64,000 bases of DNA. Source: Diphasiastrum complanatum (Eukaryota; Streptophyta; Lycopodiopsida; Lycopodiales; Lycopodiaceae). Below the pieces are notes generated by a model, which was given only the letters and a program-made list of their open reading frames with translations, made no database searches and was not told the origin of the DNA. The DNA is taken from positions 2,210,346 to 2,274,345 of the forward strand of contig CM055112.1 of NCBI GenBank assembly GCA_029204225.1, in the 5' to 3' direction. Positions 55,591 to 64,000 of the stretch are shown piece after piece. The stretch's first letter is position 1; each line of letters opens with the position of its first letter. A program made the position numbers and the translations under genes.

Positions 55591-57317
55591 AAGTACAAGT
55601 GCATTTAAGGCATTGATCTAAATTATACCCAAATTGGCAGATTATTGGAAACAAGCTAATATTGAGGTAGCGAGGTTGAATGGATAGCTAGAACCATCAT
55701 ATTTGTACCAAATCTTGTTGTGGGCTGCTGGTGTACTTTCCACATGTGGGGGGCCATACAGGACCTGTTTTGGATAGTAAAATTCAGTTTGGTGCATTTT
55801 GAGCTTCATACACCCAATTTTGAGTATTTTTCAAGTTTCTGTTCCATTGATTTATTCTTGGTTTAGATCAATCATATAGATGGATTAAGCCTTGTTTACA
55901 GTACATTGAAGTTGAGTCTCTATTTTTTGAGTGTACATTGAAGTTGAGAGAGAAAGAGTGCCATAAACCAAAGATTAAGGAGTGATTTGCAAGGGGGGAG
56001 ATTGAAATCCATTATACCTTCATTCTAGATTTGTTCAAGAGTGAAAGGGCTGAGTCTAGAAGCATCTAAATGCTAGAAGACACTCTTGGATCAGTCCTCC
56101 AAGTGAAATCATAGTGAATTTCTAAAGCACAAACACTCATAAAGGCAAAATCTACCAATACAAGGTGATAAGAATTGTTGGCAAGTACTAGGAGAAAAAT
56201 TTGAGATCCAAGTCACATTGTTCACCCCTACTCAAGCGTGTGTGTGTTTTTTATTTCAATTAAAGTCATAATGTGAGTGAGGCATATGTGTTGTGGTTGA
56301 TCCAAAATTTTCAAGAGATCCTTCCTTTGTAGAGGGCAAGAACTAGTAACTCAATTCTTGACTTTGGTGGAAAAATTGTCTTATTCATTGTGATCAAATC
56401 TTGCTAGGTGGAATTAGCTCTTTGTAAGCACATATCTTAGTGAGAGAGAAACATCACATTTCTGAAAATTTGAATTTCATTCCAACTCTAAAGAGGTAGA
56501 GTCATTGGTACTTGGTGGAGTCCAATAGGGGTGAATGAATTCGATTTTTGAGCAAAACTTTGACATTATATGTATGAAACTCAAATAAGTTCTATTTAAC
56601 TTTCTTTGTGAGAGTGTGAGGGTCAAGTTGTCATCCCATTGGGAGTCTAGAACAGGGAGGAGTCCATATTTGAGTGTTCATACATGATTGGGATCTTTGT
56701 GAATCTCTAGATGTCTAATTTTTAAGCTTGGTGAAAAATTATTGACATAGATTGTTATCAAACCATTTCATTTCCATTCCAAATCTTAAGATTGTCAAGT
56801 TTTTGTGATCTAGTGTAGATCCTTTTTTTGTAAATATTAGTGGTTTAATTTGTTGTCAAATCAAATCAAATCAATCCAAATCTCAAGAGTGAGATTATTT
56901 GGGTCAAGAGTGAGTCCAAAAGAAGTGACTAAGTCTGATTTTCAAGTATTTGAAACAAAACCCATACTTTGTTCAAGAATCTCAAAAGTTGAGTGAACTA
57001 GTCAAGAGAAAAGGAAAATCTAGGTATCAAATATTTTCAAATCCATTCCAACTCTCAAGAGGAAGAGTCATTGGTATATGTTGAGTCCAATAGGGGTGTT
57101 TGGATCTAATTTTTGTGATTTGATAGAGTAATTTTGTCTTAGTGATCAAAGCAAAGATTAGTTTCCAATTGACTAGGTTGAAAGAGATATGATTCAAAAT
57201 TTGTGGTCTAGATCTTTTGTAGATCCTTTTAGATTGTTGAATGTGTTCAAATCTAGTTTCTTGAGAGTCACAAATTACATTTTGAAAAGTCATATCACAA
57301 GGTTTTACTTCCTCATC
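55591..57317 (+). other. Non-coding leader of non-autonomous element
   Basis: 1.7 kb with no ORF of note. Two pairs of related segments (TCCATTCCAACTCT...GAGTCATTGG near 56478 and 57040) show internal duplication. Confidence 0.6.
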
Positions 57318-58694
57318 ATGGCATCAATAGGTGGCAACCTATTGGAGGCAAGTAAGGATCCTAAATGCAACCTTTGTGGCAAGAGAGATCATTTTGTCTC
57401 AAGATGCTACAAAATGAAGACCAGTCCATCCAAGGAGAACCAAAGCAAGGGGGCCGAGGTGAAGGATGGAGCCTCAATTTCAAAGTGCAAAGGAAAGAAG
57501 GACAAATCCAAGGAAAGGTGTTTCCTTTGTGGAAAAATGCATGAGGCTTGGAGTCTCACAAGGACTTACAAGATTTGTCTTCAAAAGTCCATCATCACAC
57601 ATTTCAAACCTTTAGAAGTTTTTCATTTGGAAGTGCATTGTTTGGTTCAAGATGCAAAGATAAATGTCACTTTCATTAATGTCATTTGGATTTATTTCAT
57701 GTCCTTGGAAAGCATTTTTCTTAGAACTTTAGAAAAGTTCAAATTCATTGTCATGATCCAAGAGAAACCAAGAAAGATTAAGGAGGGGAAATCACAAAAT
57801 GAAAATAGTTCCATTTATGCTCTCATGACATCTTATGAAGAACTATTTTGCTTTGAAGAGATTTTTGTATCTCAAAGGTGGATTAAGGCAATAATACTTG
57901 AGTGTGATGCCTTAATAGATAGCAAAGCATGTTTTCCTTGTAAAATTACATTGAATATGAAGTCAAGGAAATGGAAATGTCTTCATAATGTATTTTTTGT
58001 TGGTTTCAATAAGATCATGAATGATGTGTTCATTCATAATGTTGAAGATTGTAAATTTTCAATTTTAAAGGCAAGTTGTAAACTTCTTATGAGAATAAGT
58101 GAAGTATCCAAAGTGGACACTTATATCCATAAGCAAGTAGTTAGCCTTATTGAGATGGAAATACTTCTTGATTTCAATATTAGAAAAACCATGCCAAGTT
58201 GTGGTGATTTTTGGACTTATGTTTCTAGCATAAGTAATGTTGATGATGATATGAAGTGCACATTATATGATCATGTTTGTTGTGATCATTTTGAGACATG
58301 GAGGTCTCAGATTTCCATCAAGGAGGAGCCCCAAAAAGTTGATCTTGAGGAGTCATCTCGAGGTTCAAGTGTGCCAAAGATTGAGGAGGAGAGTCCTTCT
58401 CAAGTTATGATTCCAAGAAGAATATCAAGAGACATGGTTGAGCTCATATGGCTCACATTTCAAGGGCAAGAGGAGCACATTTCAAGTAGTATACATCTCA
58501 TGCTTGCTTCTCTTATGTCATTTGGTGAATCAATTTGCTTTAGTGAGACTTTTGCATCTCAAAGTTGGAGTAAAGCAATACTAGTTGAGTATGGTGTCTC
58601 TCTTGAGAACATAGTTGATGTTCTTAATGATATGAAATTGATTTTAGATCAATTAGAAAGCAAATGGTTAATTTCATCAAATGCATGTTCTTGA
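57318..58694 (+). CDS. Unusual zinc-knuckle ORF of non-autonomous LTR element, 458 aa
   Basis: The frame is open from 57189. I choose the ATG at 57318 because MASIGGNLLEAS matches the start of copia gag (MASIGAYLLEAS at 51230). The capsid domain is absent: a canonical zinc knuckle follows at once (Cys17, Cys20, His25, Cys30), then a Lys-rich linker and a second half-knuckle (CFLCGKMHE). The rest (about 370 residues) resembles no gag, protease, RT or integrase that I recognise. It contains one full unit (SYEELFCFEEIFVSQRWIKA ... CKLLMRISE ... YIHKQVVSLIE) and the start of a second (SFGESICFSETFASQSWSKA). That second unit continues in the overlapping ORF at 58681. The protein is probably a gag derivative packaged by another copia element. 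Function unknown. Confidence 0.6.
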   Translation: MASIGGNLLEASKDPKCNLCGKRDHFVSRCYKMKTSPSKENQSKGAEVKDGASISKCKGKKDKSKERCFLCGKMHEAWSLTRTYKICLQKSIITHFKPLEVFHLEVHCLVQDAKINVTFINVIWIYFMSLESIFLRTLEKFKFIVMIQEKPRKIKEGKSQNENSSIYALMTSYEELFCFEEIFVSQRWIKAIILECDALIDSKACFPCKITLNMKSRKWKCLHNVFFVGFNKIMNDVFIHNVEDCKFSILKASCKLLMRISEVSKVDTYIHKQVVSLIEMEILLDFNIRKTMPSCGDFWTYVSSISNVDDDMKCTLYDHVCCDHFETWRSQISIKEEPQKVDLEESSRGSSVPKIEEESPSQVMIPRRISRDMVELIWLTFQGQEEHISSSIHLMLASLMSFGESICFSETFASQSWSKAILVEYGVSLENIVDVLNDMKLILDQLESKWLISSNACS

Positions 58695-59166
58695 GTCTTG
58701 CAAGAGCAAGAGTGAGTTGTCCACTCATAGTCTGAAAAGTTGTCTTTTTTCATGTATTGAGGCAAATTGTAAACTCTTTATGAGAGAAAGTGAATCATCC
58801 TCTAAGAAAACTTATCTCCATAATGAAGTATTTAGCCTCATTAGATCTGAGATTAGCATGGTAACCAAGCATGAAGATATGATACAAACTCTTTGTTATT
58901 ATAGCATGCATAGTCTTGCCAATGTTGATGAGCCTAATCCTCGAGATCTTGGTAACATGATGTTGGATCTTTGTGATCCTCATGAGTCAAGAAGGACTCT
59001 TTATTTTCTCATGGAGTTGCAGCTATTTTCAAGGAGGAGGAGCTTTTGGATCAACCATATGCTTCAAGGATTGAACAAATCAATGAAAGAGGTGCTAGGA
59101 TGGTGCAAAGCTCTCAAGTTCATCAAAAAAGTCAACATCAAAGAGGCATTATCATGGATATGGTGA
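58681..59166 (+). CDS. Second ORF of non-autonomous element, 161 aa
   Basis: Overlaps the end of the preceding ORF by 14 bp in another frame. Its ANCKLFMRESESSSKKTYLH and EVFSLIRSEI segments repeat CKLLMRISEVSKVDTYIH and VVSLIEMEI of the first ORF, so it completes the second internal repeat. It may be the frameshifted end of one longer ancestral ORF rather than a separate gene. No known domain. Confidence 0.45.
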   Translation: MHVLESCKSKSELSTHSLKSCLFSCIEANCKLFMRESESSSKKTYLHNEVFSLIRSEISMVTKHEDMIQTLCYYSMHSLANVDEPNPRDLGNMMLDLCDPHESRRTLYFLMELQLFSRRRSFWINHMLQGLNKSMKEVLGWCKALKFIKKVNIKEALSWIW

Positions 59167-59289
59167 TTTCGGATTGACATCAAGCTCATTGGCTGATCTT
59201 CACACCTTTGAACCATCAAGGATCCATATTTGAAGACCAATTCAGCCCATGGAGTCAATCTCAATATCATCATATTTTTATCAAGTTAG

Positions 59290-59302
59290 TTTTGAGGAGG
59301 AG
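59290..59302 (+). other. Polypurine tract of non-autonomous element
   Basis: TTTTGAGGAGGAG directly before a TGTTAAAATTGG LTR start. Confidence 0.75.
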
Positions 59303-59335
59303 TGTTAAAATTGGCAAAAGCTAACTTGATCAAAT
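59303..59335 (+). mobile_element. 3' LTR remnant (33 bp)
   Basis: Matches the first 33 bp of the 5' LTR (one difference), then switches to antisense copia RT. About 790 bp of LTR and part of the host element have been deleted. Confidence 0.85.
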
Positions 59336-59830
59336 CTGTGTGCTTACCGTATATGCAAGATCAGGTTGTGTGCAAATCATAAAATACATTATTGATCCGA
59401 TTATTGACTGATAAGGATATCTATACATTTCTTTTTGTTTTGTTTCAGTTCTAGGGCACATGTCTTTTGATAGTTTGGATCCTGGATCCATGGGTGAATC
59501 TATCGGCTTATAGTCCTCCATGCCATATATGCAAAGAACATTGGTTAGATAGACTTCTTGGCTTATAGTGATTTTTATGCTTGCGTGATCTCTGGTGATC
59601 TCCATACCAAGTAGGTAATGAATTGGGCCTAGATCAGTTATTTCAAATTCTTATGAAAGTAAAGATTTTCTTTCAAGTAATAACTGATTTGAATTGCTGA
59701 TGATTAAAGAATCATTGACATATAAGTCTATTATGACATAGCTTGGGCCTATATACTTGAGATACACATTTGACTCTGTAGAACAAGAAGTAAATTGGTT
59801 GTTGGAAGTATTTCTCTTCTATGCGATGGC
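59336..59830 (-). pseudogene. Copia RT remnant
   Basis: The reverse strand gives SYVIIDLYVNDSLII (RT active site with N for D in YVDD), DLGPIHYLLGMEITRD, GMEDYKPIDSPMDPGSKLSK, then YQSIIGSIMYFMICTQPDLA. It is the upstream part of the element whose RNase H end is at 54555-54750; the body of RNase H is missing at the deletion. Confidence 0.85.
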
Positions 59831-60624
59831 TAGGTATAATCAAAGGTTCGGGTCATAGTATAGTGGTAGACCGATCGTCCACCTTTTAAGTTCTACAAGC
59901 TCACAATTGAAAATAAAGAACATAAAAAAAAAAAAGCACCAAGGTGCTCGGAATGAAACTTAATCTAATCTTGGCTAAGGCTTACTAACTAGCCAAGATC
60001 CACTACTAAATAACTAAATCTTGCTAAGGCTCACCCAACCAGCAAGATGTTTAATCTAAATCCTACCTAACACCCAAAGAGAATTGAAATAAGGATTGCG
60101 GCTAACTAAGCATAAAGCATAAAAAACATGCCACAAATAAATCCAATGAAAAGGAGGCCCGAGCACCTTCCCTCAAGCTATTCACCTTCCAAAGGGAACA
60201 CAATGAAATAACAAGATAATTATAACATGACAATTTGTCATAATCTAAAAGTGTTATTTACAAGAGAGATGTCTCTCTTTTTATAGCAAGAAGAATCTTC
60301 CGTAAGTTTCCACTAACTTATGGGATTAGTTTCTAAACTTGCCATTCTAAGGCTTCTCAACTTCTAACTTAGAAACCTTAAGTCTCTAAACTTAGAACTT
60401 AGATAACTTAGAATCTTTTATTGCTAAGCTTAGGTTTCGTAAGCTTAAGTTCTAAGTTTAAGTTTCCAACTAGAAGTTTGGAATTTATTTAAGCTTCTAC
60501 CCATGGACTTACAACACACATGCCATGGTAAAAGTTTATTAACAAGTATTTACTCACACGTGGACTTACAATACACATGCCACAATGTTTTATTTTTATT
60601 TTTGATTTTACTCTGTTGCTAACA
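59831..60624 (-). mobile_element. LTR of another minus-strand element
   Basis: The right end reads TGTTAGCAACAG on the reverse strand, directly after a polypurine tract. It contains a TATA-box-like CTATAAAAAGAGAG near 60275 (reverse). The left boundary is not resolved; 59831-59890 includes a tRNA-like string. Confidence 0.55.
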
Positions 60625-60639
60625 TTATCCCCCTCTTTA
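60625..60639 (-). other. Polypurine tract
   Basis: Reverse strand TAAAGAGGGGGATAA next to the LTR start. Confidence 0.65.
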
Positions 60640-61024
60640 TTGGATTGGTGGTCCCACACCAATCGAAGCTTTTTCATCCCGGATCTGTTGGGCTTCTTGG
60701 AGGCAGGATTGTTGTTGACGAGTTTAATAGATCTTCTTGTTGATTTCTTCCATCATTTGCTAGCGTAATTTGTTAAGAAAGGGCCTCAGGGTATAGTAAT
60801 GGAGCATACCCTGTAGAAAGTCATGGGTTTTCCATAGCTCGACCATATCAACATAGAGCGCTGAAGTGAGAGCTGCCCTATAATAAAGTCGCACTACGTT
60901 GATGTGGTCGGCTTCAGTCTTTAAGGGTTGATTGATATCGATGGCGATTGATGAGAGTCCCCAATCCCAATAACCTTGTAACTTTGCCAAATATGCCACC
61001 AGGCTGCAGTTGTCCGCAAAATAT
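60640..61024 (-). pseudogene. 3' coding end of an LTR element, unrecognised
   Basis: A 92-residue open stretch (DNCSLVAYLAKLQGYWDWGL, then SIAIDINQPLKTEADHINVV) is followed by a Gln-rich tail and the PPT. The position suggests the end of the element's last gene, but the domain is not one I recognise. It is truncated at 61024 by a copia LTR. Confidence 0.4.
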
Positions 61025-61674
61025 TGTGAAAGATTCAACTAGTTTTATCACATTTTGCTATATTTCCATATTTGGCATATTGAGGCCAAAACTTGTTTTA
61101 GAATTAGATATTGACTTTTCAAAGTTCATTAGTCTAAATTTCATTTGAATAAACACTTTTTGAAAGTGTGGGAAAGTTAGAATGCGAGTTTGAGTAGATT
61201 CAAATTTGAATAGTTGGGTACATTGAATCTAGACCCAAAATTAGTAGAGTTAGCATTTTGGTGGGAAAGCCAAGTGGCCAAATAGGGTTTGGACCTGTTA
61301 TAAAAGTATGTAACTCGTGGAGAAAGTATTATTCTCTCTTCTCTATCTCATTTCATGCCTATACATGGCTCTCTTGGGTTCTACTATCCATTAGTGCACT
61401 ATCTTGGTGATTGCTTGCAATTCTATGTGTAGAATGATCTATATTTGCTATTTTTGGATCCACACGTGTGAGATATAGTAGCTTGCTGGTTTTGTACGGA
61501 CATCAGCAGTACTTTATCATTTCATTCAAGTTTGATCAAGTTCTATTGGTGTTTGCATATCATTTTGTGTGTAGATGCTGATTTTTCTACATTGGTGAGA
61601 ATGGTAGTGTATTTCTCTTTCTAACCAAAGATCATTCATGTAGATTGGATCTTAAGGATCTGAAATCTTTCACA
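61025..61674 (+). mobile_element. 5' LTR (650 bp) of copia element
   Basis: TGTGAA start, TTCACA end, PBS immediately after; AATAT precedes it as the candidate 5-bp target site. The same LTR family forms the solo LTR at 45298-45985. Confidence 0.9.
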
Positions 61675-61686
61675 TGGTATCAGAGC
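61675..61686 (+). other. Primer-binding site (tRNA-Met type)
   Basis: TGGTATCAGAGC adjoining the LTR end. Confidence 0.9.
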
Positions 61687-62273
61687 TTGTGTTTCAGGTT
61701 ATGAAGGAGAAAATCATATCTATCAATGATTTGGTGAAGATATCAAGTCTAGAGCATGCCAAAGAGGATTCTACACCAAAATCGAGTTTTTTGCTTTTGT
61801 AGATTGGATCTTTTGTAGATCAAAACATTATATAGGTCAATATACTTGATCAATTTCGATTTTTGAATTCACATACTGGATTTGGCCATTTTTTGGATCA
61901 TTGGATCAGCCTAAGTGGTGGCTTATAGATTACATATCAAATTTTCAGCATTTGCATGTAGATTGGAATAGTAATTTTTTTGTGATTTTGTCAAAACCCT
62001 AATTTTGATTGGATCTCTAGATAGTGAGGTTGCTGGACTTCATTTGAGTGTGTTTCAATCTTAGGAAGTGGCAAAAGTCATTAGATTGAGGATAGATCAT
62101 AGGTTGATCAAGATTCCATTATTCTATGTGTTGATTTGCTTGGATAAGTGCTAGAAGAGAATTTGTAAGATAGTTTCAAATCTTGGTGATTTCTTTTGAA
62201 AGCATTTGTTGTTGTTCAAAGGAGTGCTTTGTGCATTGAAACAGGTTGAAAGAGAAGATCAAGTCATTGCTAC
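61687..62273 (+). other. Copia leader
   Basis: Non-coding leader between PBS and gag start. Confidence 0.6.
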
Positions 62274-63209
62274 ATGGCAACCTCAATTGGAGTCATGTTG
62301 GAAGCCAATGATAGGCTTACCTCAAGTAACTATTCCTTGTGGAAAGTGAGGATGGAGTCACTTCTTGAGATGAATGATGTTTTGGATATTGTTGTAGGTT
62401 TGGAGGAGAGACCAGCAACACAACAAGATCAATTGAGGTATGACAAGAGGGCCAATAAGGCTCTATACATGATAAAGATGAATGTTACCAATGAACTTCT
62501 CAAGGAAGTTGATAAGTGCACATCATCTTTGGAAGCTTGGAATTCATTGAAGAAGCTTTATGAATCCAAGTCTACTTCTAGAGTGTTGACTCTAAGAAGG
62601 CAAATCTTTTATTGTTTGCAAAATAATGAAGAAAGTCCAAGTACTTTTGTTTTGAGAATGAAAGCATTGAATGATGAGTTAGCTTGCGTAGATGAAAGCA
62701 TTAAGGAAGGAGAGCTTATTCAAGTGATTCTTAATGGCTTGTTGGATTCTCATGCTAACATTGTTCAAAGTATTGCTATTCAAAAGAATTTGCCAAGTTT
62801 GATGGATCTTCAAGAGATCTTGATCAATGAGGAATATAGGCTTCAAGCAAGAGGTGGATCTACATCAACACTTCAAGAGGATGCTATGTTCACAAAGGGC
62901 AAATTCAAGGGCAAAACCAAAAGTAAGTGGTCTAAAGGGCAAGATCAAGTGGATGCTTATTCAAGTGGCAAAAAGAAGGATAGATCAAAGATCAAGTGCT
63001 TTTATTGTGGCATTAAAGGACACTTTGCAAGTGAGTGCTACCAGAAGAAGAGAGATCAAAGAGACAGACAAGGTAATCTTACTTTTGATGAGGATGGTTT
63101 GGATGTTCAAGATGCAAATGATGATGCTTTTGTGATGTCTTTATGTATGCTTGCTAATGATGGAGATCTAGATCCTTGGTGGATTGATAGTGGAGCAAGT
63201 TCAACATGA
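62274..63209 (+). CDS. Ty1/copia gag and protease start, 311 aa
   Basis: Starts MATSIGVMLEANDRLTSSNY. The UBN2-type capsid contains TSSLEAWNSLKKLYESKSTS and LRRQIFYCLQNN. The zinc knuckle is Cys242, Cys245, His250, Cys255. The protease active site DSGA is at 305-308 in PWWIDSGASS. A premature TGA follows where HMT is expected, because at least one base has been lost near 63203; the polyprotein continues in another frame. Otherwise well preserved, so the element is fairly young. Confidence 0.88.
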   Translation: MATSIGVMLEANDRLTSSNYSLWKVRMESLLEMNDVLDIVVGLEERPATQQDQLRYDKRANKALYMIKMNVTNELLKEVDKCTSSLEAWNSLKKLYESKSTSRVLTLRRQIFYCLQNNEESPSTFVLRMKALNDELACVDESIKEGELIQVILNGLLDSHANIVQSIAIQKNLPSLMDLQEILINEEYRLQARGGSTSTLQEDAMFTKGKFKGKTKSKWSKGQDQVDAYSSGKKKDRSKIKCFYCGIKGHFASECYQKKRDQRDRQGNLTFDEDGLDVQDANDDAFVMSLCMLANDGDLDPWWIDSGASST

Positions 63210-64000
63210 CCTTCACAAAGAGTACTTCACTTCTTTGTTGGCATATGGAGATGACAAGAGGGTGATCTACACGGCCAATGATGGTGAGTGTGCAATCAAA
63301 GGGATTGGCACAATTCCTATTTCTCTCTCTAAAAATAGAAATGTTCATTTGGAGGATGTCTTGTTTATTCCATCTACTACCAAGAATTTACTTAGTGTGA
63401 GCCAAATGCTAAGTAAAGGCCTCAAGGTGGAGTTTGATGGAGATGCTTGTTTGATCAAAAGGAGGAATGTCTTGATTGGAAAAGGTAAAAGGCAAGGAAA
63501 GTTGTTCAAACTAGATGCTTGTGTTATTGATAACCAAGTTGGATGTGTTGCAAGGGAGCAAATTTCTATTCAAGAGGTTTGGCACAAAAGGATGGGACAC
63601 CTCAACTTCAAGTCATTGGAGGTAATGGCAAGGAAGAAGGTTGTGATTGGTCTTCCAAGTTCTTTAACTGATGTCAAGCATGTTTGTGAGTCTTGTGCTT
63701 TGTCTAAGTCACGTATACTACCTTATACTAGATCTATTTCTAGATCTAAAAATCCTTTTCAACTTGTACATTCGGATACTCATGGATTTACTACAATTAG
63801 CAATAGTGGAGCTAAGATGTATGTAACATTCATCGATGATTTTAGTAGATTTTGTTGGGTCTATCTACTAAAGAGCAAGGATGAAGTGTATGATGTCTTT
63901 GTCAAGTTCAAGAATGCAAGGGAGAACCAATTTTCCACAAAGATCAAGTGCTTGAGAGGTAACAATGTTGGTGAGTACATATCTAACAAGTTCAAGTCCT
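63208..64000 (+). pseudogene. Ty1/copia protease-integrase, runs off window
   Basis: Open in the shifted frame to the window end. The protease remainder reads LEDVLFIPSTTKNLLSVSQM. The gag-pre-integrase finger is VWHKRMGHLNFKSLE, then CESCALSKSR. The integrase core is VHSDTHGF, TFIDDFSRFCWVYLLKSKDE, then LRGNNVGEY. The second catalytic Asp of the DDE triad, normally in an SDNGGEY context, is Asn here, so the integrase would be inactive. The rest of pol and the 3' LTR lie outside. Confidence 0.88.

Noticed and set aside
59840-59890. tRNA-Asp gene
   Set aside because: Only the 5' A-box part matches; no B-box or acceptor stem follows at the right distance.

Overview
The window is plant nuclear DNA. 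It holds one clearly intact host gene and a dense load of decayed transposable elements. The host gene encodes a chloroplast-targeted starch synthase of the SSII class (GT5 family). It lies on the + strand from 24294 to 49754 in eight coding exons, plus a probable 5' non-coding exon near 23700-23867. Joining the exons with GT-AG introns gives a continuous 847-residue protein. The very long introns (about 14.2 kb and 7.2 kb), AT-rich background, long GA/CT microsatellites and abundant LTR and hAT debris fit a flowering plant with large introns. An early-diverging lineage such as Amborella or a magnoliid is possible, but this is only a guess. No RNA gene or CRISPR array was seen.

Left flank, 1-23600. 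This begins with low-copy and tandem repeats (1-3500), a foldback structure of about 1 kb (1597-2620), and a satellite-like array of 150-162 bp units (3946-5840). A gag-like zinc-knuckle ORF and a broken ORF chain follow (6313-7757), then large GA/CT microsatellites and an hAT transposase gene whose 3' half is well preserved (9116-11136). Next are minus-strand Ty1/copia remains: gag-protease-integrase at 13590-15333, and RT-RNase H at 17630-18890 next to a 1.07 kb LTR. A further LTR, bounded by a polypurine tract and a primer-binding site, lies at 21007-21931. A 96-bp tandem repeat sits just upstream of the starch synthase promoter.

Starch synthase locus, 23640-49930. Intron 1 contains Ty3/gypsy integrase ends, related solo or truncated LTRs, an hAT BED-finger fragment, and several copies of a short foldback (MITE-like) family with GC-rich cores. 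Intron 3 contains a Tourist-like MITE (TAA target duplication) invaded by the foldback family, an hAT DUF659 fragment and an RT-associated zinc-domain fragment. It also contains a gypsy element with a 195-bp LTR, interrupted by a copia solo LTR with a perfect GATCC target duplication. All exon borders and the reading frame are nevertheless preserved. A 381-bp hAT MITE with a perfect 8-bp target duplication sits about 225 bp after the stop codon.

Right flank, 50400-64000. These are nested LTR retrotransposons: an internally deleted copia element (50740-52500), a gypsy LTR with a tRNA-Asp-type primer site (53048-53744) and a minus-strand copia element (53745 onward). The copia element was split by a + strand non-autonomous LTR element (54751-59335). 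That element encodes an unusual zinc-knuckle protein with an internally duplicated region and no visible pol gene; it is the most unusual object in the window. The window ends inside a structurally clear but mutated + strand copia element (61025 to beyond 64000).
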